A DNA stretch of 64,000 bases from Mercenaria mercenaria. Taxonomy: Eukaryota; Mollusca; Bivalvia; Venerida; Veneridae. The DNA lies in NCBI RefSeq assembly GCF_021730395.1, contig NC_069371.1, forward strand, positions 75,608,001-75,672,000, read 5' to 3'. Within the stretch, counting starts at the first letter, position 1. Every line of letters starts with the position of its first letter. Both the position numbers and the translations under genes were made by a program. A model generated the notes under the pieces. The model had not been told where the DNA came from, did no database searches, and saw only the letters and a program-made list of their open reading frames with translations. Shown one piece after another: positions 34,702 through 44,517 of this stretch.

Positions 34702-36531
34702 AGAACGTAAAACTAAAACAATATTAGAGTAATGCAACTTAAAAGAAAACAAAGGGTAAGCATGATAGATCTGGAGGAAAACGCTACAAGGAAAATATTT
34801 ATCCCGCTATTAATTTTTTTAAAAGTGACTTGTCGAGTCAAAAAGTACCGCTTTGCAGGACGTTACCTGAAGATGACGTTAAATGTTTGCAACGTCGTGA
34901 CATTTCCTAGTTTTTAAGTTTATTTTTAACTTCACAGAATACATGTTATGCATAAACATGTGGAGATATTTCATAATAGCAAAACACACGATTACAGAGG
35001 ACGAATTTTGTATTAAAACGTGAAAGAATGTCTATAAGAGAAACAACAATTTTGCTTATCATTTGATTACTAAATATAAAACAAGATTATACACTTATTG
35101 ACCGGCAAGTAATTAAGTAAGTTTTATATTACACGACATCAGAAATAGATGTTCATGTTTTTTTTCTTTCAATTTTCAACTATAGCCCAGCAAAAATTAG
35201 TGTTGAATATCGATCAATCATACAGCATAAACTAATGCGACGTGAAACAATAATGTTGTATGTAACGTATCGCTTTAAGACCATACTAAGTGAACGTGAA
35301 TTCCCACTAATAGGTCGTCCACAATATATTACCTATAATAATTATACAAAAAATAAAATCGAAATTCTTCAATAACATATAGTTGCAACAGCTTGTACTG
35401 TACTTTTATATTACTGTAGATCTGGACGTATTCGCAAGTTTTATTTTCGCCAATATTCGAGAACAGAATGGAACGCGAATTTAAAATGCTCGTGAATAAT
35501 TAGCTACATTTTATCTCGAAGTATTAACTACTACGCATCGCAAATATACATCTATATAATGTCTATCCAATTCCGAAATAAACACGATGCAAAAAACCAT
35601 TCTATTTACAGTATAGATGAGACATAAGTGATGTGTTTGTTATAACGCACAATGTTATGTATACTGGAGTAAAATATTGTTTAATCCAATGTAGAACTAG
35701 CATAGCTTTACCAAATTCATATTTTTTTTTCTCACAAACTTGATTTTTTTTATTTGAATAAAATATGTAAGAAGATCCTTTCGAAGTACAGAGCGCAACC
35801 AAACAAAATATTAGCAAAGTCGGTTTGTCTCTGAGTCTGTTAATGAAAGGTAATGAATGAATTACGCAACATCCCTCAAGCCCCCACTCCTCCATCCACC
35901 CCCTCCCCCACTCCTCCACTGCCATCTTTATATCAGCACCGGCTAAAGCGGAATGTTATCAATATAAAACTGAATGTACTTTATGATCCCTAAAGACCAG
36001 AAAACGTAACAAAACACTTTTCATAAATGCATAAACACTGTGCACAAGCTGGTCGATACTGTATACAATACCGCGAAAAAAAACTAAGATTGCATTTTGA
36101 TTTGTCCTTACGTTAACTATTTTGCATTAATTATTCAAATGAGCGCATGTTAAATGTTTTAGTGTTACACGAGGCGAACAATCACGGGGGAAGATACGTA
36201 TCTTCGCTATGTTAATAATGTTACACCGAGCGGGAAGTATGTCAACAAGTGTTTTATATGAATGCAAATATTCTTATCAAATTAAACAGCATTTCAAGTG
36301 ACATGTTGAGTGCGCACATTCCATGTTTTTATGCATACATGTAAACTGAATTTAATTTCGAGCGAAAGTTACGTTTCAAATACGCACAGCAGCAGCGCTT
36401 GAAGGTGACTAATACAAAACTGATTATTAGGAAAAAAAGTATAAAAGAAAATGCAACAAAACTTAATCGAAACTATATCCATTTGTAAAAATTCGTAAAG
36501 GTGCAAATGAACAAAAAAATATACTTTAGAC

Positions 36532-36605
36532 TGACTACTCAAGGTTTGCCTTGACTACCCTGTTTGTCTTGACTACACTGTTTGTCTTGACTGCATAATC
36601 TGCCT
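36532..36605. repeat. Short tandem repeat, ~22-bp unit
   Basis: Three to four units of TTGACTAC(A/C)CTGTTTGTC and variants. Confidence 0.75.
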
Positions 36606-37515
36606 TGAATTCTTCGCAGTAGTAATTTCTATATCAGACCTAATATTTTGTTATTTCGAAGATACCACAAAATATAAAATATTGTTAATCAATGAACTGA
36701 TATTATAGGTCAACCATGATGATCAAATTTTGAAAGTAGAACCAAACTTCACGCCACCAAATATCAAATGATCTCAATCTATATTCAATCACATTCCAAA
36801 TATTTTGGGCTGTAACCAAAACTGGCTATAACCTTAGCTAGAAGATCTATCTGTAGATCCTCTATAGAAACTACCTTAAAGTAAAACCGAATATTGATGG
36901 TACAACCACCTTAAACGAAATAAAACACCGACAGCAGAATTATACTGAAGAAATGAAATAAAGAAATAAAGATTTTCATATAAGAAGACGCTTAGAATAA
37001 AATGAAATCGACAGTAAAATCTAATGTTTAGTGTTAAAGATTACGTTTAAAAATTATTGTTCAACGTAACGTTGAATAAATAACGTCAGGATTACTAGAA
37101 TTTTAGCCAATTGTCAGGATACTAGACAACTTTTGTTGTAAAAGATGTAACTCAGCTGAGGAGTACGTCTGTGTGTAAAAGGTTGTACGATTTTGGTCTG
37201 CTTTATTCTTTTTATGTTACTATGAACCAGAGAAATTCATTCACATTCGTCAGTAGTCCAACATGATCCTTAGACCAACCGTACAGGTCACCAAGACTGA
37301 CCTCTGGTCAGCAGGCTTGTGAAGGTGACAGAAATTCAAAGAGTATTTAAATACAGCAATGTGGATTCTTATTTCAAAGACAAATTCACCAGTACAACAG
37401 TTTGACTAAAAAAAAGAGACATAAATGTGACGACATTAAGGATGATATTATGTTAACCAGGAAAATTATGTCGAAATTATGTCCTGATAAGAAGACAAAG
37501 TCTCAAACGAAATCT

Positions 37516-37751
37516 TAGACTAGCCACTAGACTGATAATAAAGAATTTATCACAAAAAATTAACTTCTGTAATTTTTCTCTTATTTTATGTGATAGTGAC
37601 AAATACAAGTCTATTTTAGGGATTTTCGCAGAATACTAGCTGTAATATTATCATGATTATGGTATTGGACATAGGATATAGACTGGCTACATTCACAATT
37701 TTAAAAATAAAATTTTAAAAATATATATATCATAGTCTAGGAGCTAGTCTA
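37516..37751. mobile_element. 236-bp MITE with 9-bp target duplication
   Basis: The ends TAGACTAGCCACTAGACT and AGTCTAGGAGCTAGTCTA are inverted repeats with two mismatches. ACGAAATCT is duplicated exactly on both sides (37507-37515 and 37752-37760). A nine-base duplication is typical of Mutator-like transposases. No coding capacity. Confidence 0.85.
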
Positions 37752-39338
37752 ACGAAATCTCAGGTGCGTCACATTTCAGCTGGAATGTTATTTGTAGTCA
37801 TTCATCCACTACACTATTACTGTTTTACATTTAAATTATCTTGTTTAGTCTTTGTTAACAGAATATACAGAAACAAGAGATATCTTCTGACAATATTTGT
37901 TAATTAACAAATGCATATAAATTGAGAACTGTACAACCAATTTTATATTAATTTGTTGTATTTCTGTATAATATACGCTCTTGTGCATTTTGCCATAGGT
38001 TTTTTTGTGCATTAGACAAAGACATAGACATGTCTATTATACTTAAAAAAAGTAATCTGTGGATGTTGTTGTTGAGAACCTTGTTTTATATTTTGATTTT
38101 TTTGTTCAAATGAGTTCTCTAGTAAAATGAAACATCACAAATATTTACTGCTGGGGAAAACGTGTTTCTACTTTTAGTTAGTACAAAAAAATTACTAAAT
38201 GTCTGCATGTAGTTATCTTAAGTTTGCTCGTGTAATAAAAAAAATAAGTATCTGGTAAAACAAATATTGCTTTATTCGCTCTAGCTAGCAAAAAAATGAG
38301 AATAACATTAAGTATCCATATAACTGTCTAAAGGATTCGAAATTATGGGTATTTTCTTGCGTGATAAATTGTTCATTTATTGCAAAACTCGCCGTAAAAC
38401 CACACTCATCATCAGTTGCTTCCAATTAGGGCTAAGAATCAAGTTCTATTGAATTATTTAATGATATCGTTATTATTCAGTTAAACCATTGATTGGGTCT
38501 CCACGTTTTATGAGTTTTTTTTGCACACTGTAAAGCTATTTCCTGGTACCATAGGACAATAAAAATTATAACTTAAAAACGACAAAACTAACATTCTGCA
38601 CATTAGGTTAGCAATGTAAAACGGCTACGTGGAGACATCATCATGTGATAAAAAAGGGCACGACTGTCAGTATCTGATGTTTCACATGAAACCGGAATTT
38701 ATTTATCCACACTAAAGTTGTGCGGAAAAATGTGTGTTAAATAACGTGACATAAATAGAAATTAAATAAACGCAAATCTGTCTTCTACAGTTAGGCCATT
38801 AAATGAACTAAATTCGGAAAATAACAGCCTGTGTTTATCCTAGCAGCGGAAGAACAATACACGGCGTAAGTTTTGACATCGAACGAGGCTGTCAATTCTA
38901 AAAATAATTCCAAAAGCCGGTTTATGTCCTTATTTTAATTAATTAAAGTCGTGTATTTTATCAATTGAGTGTAGAGAGGGAAACGACCTTTTTAAAGACG
39001 ATCACGGTAACTGTCATTAAACGAGTACGTTGCATAAAATAATTAATTAGATAACTGCTTAATCAAAGCGCTTAACTTGTGGTATGCGAATTATAAAGTT
39101 TAGTGAAGGCTGAGACTTCATAACGATTGTAAATGTTAATATGCACAGATGTATTAATGGTGTACCGCAATACCAACAAGTATTCGATAAAACCACGAAG
39201 TAAATGCTTCGGCCATATTTGTTTTTAAGGCGAAATTATTGTCCCAGTTTTAAAGGTGATTACATTAAATCTAACATAGGATCGGTTTAGATATGTAAAT
39301 AAAACAATAAAGAAAACATGTATAAAACGTACACTTAC

Positions 39339-39430
39339 TTTGTTTTCACTGGTCAGTGTGTTTAAGCTGTCCAATTAAGCGATTTTCCGTACTGTATTAA
39401 AACCCAATACACATCTATTCATAGCGATGG
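39339..39430 (-). other. Candidate non-coding first exon of the Polycomb RING gene
   Basis: Coding exon 1 begins at an acceptor, so a leader exon is needed upstream. A strong donor (AACAAA then GTAAGT, minus strand, at 39339/39338) is the best candidate seen, next to a locally GC-richer stretch. Its 5' boundary is a guess. Confidence 0.3.
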
Positions 39431-39433
39431 CAT

Positions 39434-39443
39434 GTCACGTGAC
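39434..39443. promoter_or_regulatory. Palindromic E-box GTCACGTGAC near the candidate promoter
   Basis: A perfect 10-bp palindrome with a CACGTG core, a typical bHLH-zip (USF/MYC-type) site. It lies in a small CpG-bearing island just upstream of the candidate leader exon. Confidence 0.35.
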
Positions 39444-41454
39444 CGCCGATAATTTATGCGCCGTTTCACTCGGCTGGCGCATGAATACTAGAAAATGTTC
39501 GCAACGTGTTTTACCTTTATTATCGGTCAAGAAGGTGAATATGACACCTTTTTTCTCATGTACGTGAAGAGAAATATATATAGCTCAATTTCCCCACATT
39601 AAAATACAATAAAAATGTAAATTAACATCCGTGATAAATAGGAGACCAGATTTTGCGCAGGTTTCCGTGAAACAATTTAATCATTTAGAATTTTAAATAA
39701 TTCAATATTATTTAGTAATGAACAATATATCATCTTTTTGCCATAATACTTTTTGATGCTTTTAATCAGACTCGCAATATTTTAATATAAAATATCATTA
39801 TGTAAAATAAGGTCAAATATTTTAACAAAAACCTGCATTCTTAATTTACATGCACAATTTTTCAACAACAATGCCTGGACGTTTTCGGCTGTATATTATA
39901 GCGTCGTAAAAATTTTAGCTTTTGTTTTAAAGGGGTATTGATGCACGATAACTTGCATTTTTATCCTATATTTTTTTTTTACTAAGATTCTATGTAAAGA
40001 CATGTATTCGGATCCAATCCATTCGTAGCCCGGCTAGTATTTTCAGTATATTTTTTCTATGGACAAATTAATAAATGCGTGCTGAACGTTTTTTAATTTT
40101 ACCAATCAGTGCACATTAAATCTTAGCTAATACTATTTTGTCTATAATCGTTCAGTTAACCTCATTGTGTAATACGTGTATACATATTTTTTCTACAATC
40201 AGTAGCGTGAGAAAAGAAAAAAGTATGTTTATACATATTCGCATGTAATTTCATTAGAAAACGTTCCAAAATTTAGGCGTAGTTTTTTTTGATGCACACT
40301 TCCTTTTTGCAAAATTCTTTCCATATTTATAGATCAGTCAATGCTGGAGCTGACTTATTTTAGAGATAAAAGACAAACAATTAACAATTCATACAATTGT
40401 GTAACACATAATAATTATAACAGTATGAAATTACATTTTTTTCGCGGAAAATTACCGTTCATTTTCGTAATATAGCCAAGTCAAATATTTTGTTTACGTC
40501 TCAACACATGTGTAACATAGTAAAAACAATAATGATATTAATAATAACAATAAAAACAAAACATAAAAAAAGGTATACGTGTCTACCCTAACAGAAATAT
40601 AAGAAATGGGTGAGATTAACTTCATTGACATTAATACAGCTGTTTCACTATGGAAAAATATTACATACTAAAAATGTTAAAAGGTAAGAAGAAAACTGTG
40701 AGCCTATCCGTATTAAAAAGTTACATGTAAGTGCACAATACACTTTTAGACTGTTATAAAAGTTAAATTTTAAGATACAAGAAATAATACTTTTGATCTA
40801 TGTTAAAACTCTATAAATTTCAGTACATTTCTACAAAAAAATATTTATCATGTTTGGATCAGGGTGCTAGTTGATATTTTAAACAATTTCTTAATTGCAC
40901 AGTAGTGCCCATATTACTTCAGATTCTTAATCTTTAGTTTGGTTTTAATTTTTTTAACTTTCAGTTAGCTTTTTCACATAAATATGAAGCGATGTAAAAA
41001 GTGCATGCGATGTGTTACTTTTCGGTGATAATAAGTTTCAAAATTTGAATAACGCTGTACCTTAATCGCATCTTTAAACACTTTAAGTTGACGAGAAAAA
41101 GGACAGAAGAAATAATATGTTACATATTGTGCAATGATGAGATGAAAATAAATAATAAAATAAATGTGTGAATTTCCAATCAACGAAAGAGAAATACTTC
41201 AGCTATAAATTTTACTTTTATTTACTGTATAAAAATAAAATTCGTTGTTTTAAAATACTGTTGCAGGCATTTTTCTGTGAATTTTACTGCATTTATCGTC
41301 AGTGAACTTAGAAACAAAAAAATTTCATCGTGAGAAAACCGATTAAAACCATTATTAGAAATATGTTTTTATTGCTTCAGCGTTTTCATTAGCTAATTTA
41401 AAGTGGTAAACCTTTTAAAATTGCCAGTATTTGAAATAATTTATGGATCCTTAG
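39444..41454. other. Intergenic, no gene seen
   Basis: AT-rich sequence without coding signal or recognised repeat. Confidence 0.5.
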
Positions 41455-41877
41455 AGTGACATTATGCGCATCTTACTGTGCATAGTGTGTTTTTGGTGAA
41501 TGGTTTACAATGCTGTGCGTTTAAATGTTTTAAATTAATGACAATGCCGCATAAGTATTTGTAGTGGATGTTTTAGAAATAAAGAAGTCGGTCTAATAAA
41601 ATAATAGTTATTTTCTTCAATCATTTACGCAATGATCTCCCTTACCTATAGGTAGAGATTTCTGAAGTTGAAGGGAAGCAACTCCTGCGTGCAGTTTGAC
41701 TTCTTAAAAAGACTGCCCCAGTCAAAATAAGAAAAGTCATATTTGGAAAGTTATTCTTCCGTACTGGTAACATGAAGAGTTTGGTATATTGGGTTAAAAG
41801 CTATTAATTCCTCCGCCCTTTTTACACACACATCTGTTTTAGCTGGATTTTTACTTGAAAAATGCGTATAATTTTAC
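41455..41877 (+). mobile_element. TTAA-type MITE family 'AGTGACATTATG', copy 1
   Basis: Starts AGTGACATTATGCGCAT and ends ATGCGTATAATTTTAC, followed by TTAA; TTAG precedes it. It shares CTCCCTTACCTATAGGTAGA, GGGAAGCAACTCCTGCGTGC and TCATATTTGGAAAGTTATT with the copy inside the first CDC25 gene (45609-45999). No coding capacity. Confidence 0.87.
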
Positions 41878-42629
41878 TTAACACAAATGGTCTCTAAATA
41901 CATAATAATTTGTTATTTAACAATACAGTAAGGAACTGAAAAGTGGTCTCTTTATGCAAATGGAAATGGTCTCGTCGTCTGTGATCTGACGTTATATAGC
42001 ATTATTAAAAAAAAATATAGTTGACAGTTTTGACTAACTGTGTAGACGGTAACGAGGCTTTATCGAAGCTTTGCCGAGTTACCGCAAAACAGTTACCCGA
42101 GAGCCAGATATTTCGAGTAATGATACATACTTTTTTGTTTGCCGTATTCTTTAATCAACAGAAGTAATGAAGTAAAACATAACATTTTTTCTTTTTAGCA
42201 CTATTTTTTTTTTTATAAAAGCGTATGAATTCACGCATTCATTCATGCAGTATGTGAGTCTTCTTACACCCTGAGTTTTTCTAGCACCGGCTAAACCACG
42301 GGAAAATCATGTCTGGCATGCAAGAAAATACGTTCAAAACCAAATAAAATCAAAATCTCAAAAAAGAATGCAATGTTACTAAATCGTATTATATTTTTGA
42401 AGGAATCAAAAGAACACTTCACAAATTTTGGTCTGACATGTTTATCTTTGTTTAAGTTTGTAAAAGCGTTGCCAGTCCAAACTGACGTGTATATGAACAT
42501 GCGATTTCTGGACAAATCGAACAATTTCACGGGATGTTTAAAGTATTGGAAGACTACACAACTATGTATTTTTAATTGAATATTAATATGTGCATAATCG
42601 AGCCATGCGTTTTTTCTTTTCTTAAATAT
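41878..42629. other. Intergenic, no gene seen
   Basis: AT-rich; only short chance open frames on both strands. Confidence 0.5.
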
Positions 42630-43348
42630 ACACCTAGTGCAGCACTTGCTGGAGAGATGGCTTGGCAGCCCCCTATAGTACGTCAACATAAAACTGTTTC
42701 AAATTTTTGGGTGCATCTGCGGATAGAATTAACAAGCGAATTGCACAATGGGCTATTTGTAAATCGCGTGTGTCATGTAAGAATTGGTTTTTCTATGTTA
42801 GAAATATACTAACTGAATGTAATTTAAACAACTACTGTGGCATAAATAACCATGTGTCTAAACGAGTTGTCGTAGAAAATGTTGTGAAGATATAAATGGA
42901 AAAATTTGTACACAATTGGGCATACTCTATTAACAGAATTGACAGCACGTCTGGTAGAGGGCGGAACAAACTTAGAATTAACTGTATTTTGAAATCCGGT
43001 TTTTGTGTAGTAAGTTATTGTAAAATGATAATGCCATTGCAACATAGGTCAGCATTTTGTAAATTTCGCTGTGGTGTTGCACCTATAAGGTTGGAAACAG
43101 GCCGGTACGAAAATTTAAGTCCATTTTGTGATGTTGTAGAAACAGAAAAACATGTAATTTTTAGTTGTAGCTTGTATGATGATTTGAGGGAGACTTTATT
43201 CCACCATGCATTGAATGCCGAACCTAATTTCCTTTCTTTATCAGAAACTGAACAGTTTATTGTGTTGTTCACATATCCATCACTAGTCAGAAGATGTGCC
43301 AAAACCTGTAGTGATATTTTAAGAAGACAATTTTATTTTTGTAAATAA
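42630..43348 (+). pseudogene. 3' end of a LINE ORF2 (post-reverse-transcriptase region)
   Basis: Conceptual translation in two or three frames matches the C-terminal region of invertebrate non-LTR retrotransposon polyproteins as I know it: GEMAWQPPIVRQ, then NKRIAQWAICKSRVSCKNW, then a 150-residue open frame from 42896 with RSAFCKFRCGVAPIRLETGR. A Cys/His cluster follows (SPFCDVVETEKHVIFSC), as in the gag-knuckle-like end of these proteins. Endonuclease and reverse transcriptase parts are absent, so this is a 5'-truncated, frame-broken copy. Not a host gene. Confidence 0.75.
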
Positions 43349-43652
43349 TGCTAAGTAGACTTTTACAATTGTTTACCTCTGTAAAAAAATGTTTAGCTCC
43401 ACTGTTCGAAGACAATGGCTGCTACTCTCCTAGTGCCCTGGTGTCGGCGTGTGCCTTTTCTTTTTGGCTAAGTTTATTTCGGCAACCTTTGCTTTTCTTT
43501 GTTCTTTGTGCTTAAAGCTTAATGTAACTTCATGTTAACATTGCTCCGCATGCAAATTAAGTAGGAGAGTTTAAAGTTTATTGTCCGTTCTATACATGTT
43601 TACATACATAAAACAATCAATTTACATGGAACATACATGCATAGCCAATCTT
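43349..43652. other. Sequence downstream of the LINE end
   Basis: Possibly the element's 3' UTR; it includes AGTTTATTGTCCGTTCTATAC-type sequence resembling the ends of other dispersed repeats. No gene seen. Confidence 0.3.
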
Positions 43653-43889
43653 TTAAAGTGAAAAAATTGGCGATGCTGAGTTCATTTGCATAAATTGACC
43701 ATTTGTATTACTGTAATACATAGGATTCGGCAAGATAAAATTCTGACCTGACTGTAATTGACTAAACTGTCCAATATGATTTTCATTTTGAATAGAGTTC
43801 GCGCCTTTCTCAGCCATTGTTGTATTTCTCTTCTGAGGGTTTTCTTGTGTTTCTGGTGACTGTTTTGACTTTTTCCGTTTTCTAGGCAT
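43653..43889 (-). CDS. Small open frame, 78 residues, unrecognised
   Basis: Starts MPRKRKKSKQSPETQENPQK, very basic, then Gln/Asn-rich, ending SPIFSL. The basic Pro-Arg-Lys start resembles the beginning of some LINE ORF1 proteins, and a LINE end lies beside it. It has no domain and may be a chance or relict frame. Low confidence that it is expressed. Confidence 0.25.
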   Translation of the reverse strand: MPRKRKKSKQSPETQENPQKRNTTMAEKGANSIQNENHIGQFSQLQSGQNFILPNPMYYSNTNGQFMQMNSASPIFSL

Positions 43890-44109
43890 TGATTCAGTCT
43901 TTTCCTATGATATATCCAAATGCATGCACATTACACCATCATAATACACTTAAAATCCATTTAAAATCGAGATTTTTTCTCCTGCAAAAATTTTGTGACC
44001 ACCATTTTTCACGCATGCGTATAAGAGCATTGGATGGATGGATCTAACAGCAGATTATGAATATAAACGGTCTGCATATGACACCAGTTTACCAGTTGAA
44101 TAGCCAGAA

Positions 44110-44166
44110 ATTAGACAGTCAGGAATGTAACGGAGGTCTGAGTCTGCAGGTATGTAACGGAGGTAT
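44110..44166 (+). repeat. Stray fragment of the 27-bp satellite
   Basis: About two units (AATGTAACGGAGGTCTGAG, CAGGTATGTAACGGAGGTAT) of the satellite that fills the right end of the window. It lies just downstream of the first CDC25 copy. Confidence 0.75.
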
Positions 44167-44251
44167 CAGATTTAAATAATACAGCAGAGAACAAGTAAAG
44201 ACGTGGAAACGAAAACAGAAGAAACAAAAACGTTTTAAATCCACTTTTCAG

Positions 44252-44257
44252 TTTATT
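44252..44257 (-). terminator. Poly(A) signal of CDC25 copy A
   Basis: AATAAA on the minus strand about 100 bases past the stop codon. The matching hexamer in copy B is at 52510-52515, equally spaced. Confidence 0.55.
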
Positions 44258-44358
44258 TTGTCAGTCCATAATATAAATAACTTATAACAAATCTTGTAAC
44301 AATACATAAGTTAACAAATAACAAAAGCACTATACAAAATGAAGTATGAATAAAGTCT

Positions 44359-44517
44359 TCAGAAACTAAGATGGCGATTAAGTCGACTGCGTTGACGTTT
44401 ACTTGTCTTCTGTTTCTCTCCTTCCGTCCATGATTTTGACTTAACCCGAAAGTGACGTAAATCAGCCACGTGATCTTCGTGGAGCATTGGCTTGTAGTCT
44501 GCAGGTTCGCAGTATTC
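44359..44517 (-). CDS. CDC25: CDC25 copy A, exon 6 (C-terminus)
   Basis: 52 codons plus TGA. EYCEPADYKPMLHEDH matches the CEPQSYCPMHHQDH C-terminal block of CDC25, followed by a basic tail (EGEKQKTSKRQRSRLNRHLS). Confidence 0.9.
   Translation of the reverse strand, partial: EYCEPADYKPMLHEDHVADLRHFRVKSKSWTEGEKQKTSKRQRSRLNRHLSF

Larger units (their letters stand above)
30980..39338. other. Long first intron or upstream region, no coding gene seen
   Basis: Strongly AT-rich sequence. It contains the MITEs at 33474 and 37516, possible LINE 3' tails near 34150 and 34640 and a short tandem repeat at 36532. A diverged direct repeat occurs near 31250-31370 and 35120-35230 (shared CTATAGCCCAGCAAA-like core). 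I find no exon that I could defend. Confidence 0.45.

Noticed and set aside
42896-43348. 150-residue open frame as a host gene
   Set aside because: Matches the C-terminal region of non-LTR retrotransposon proteins and is continued upstream in broken frames.
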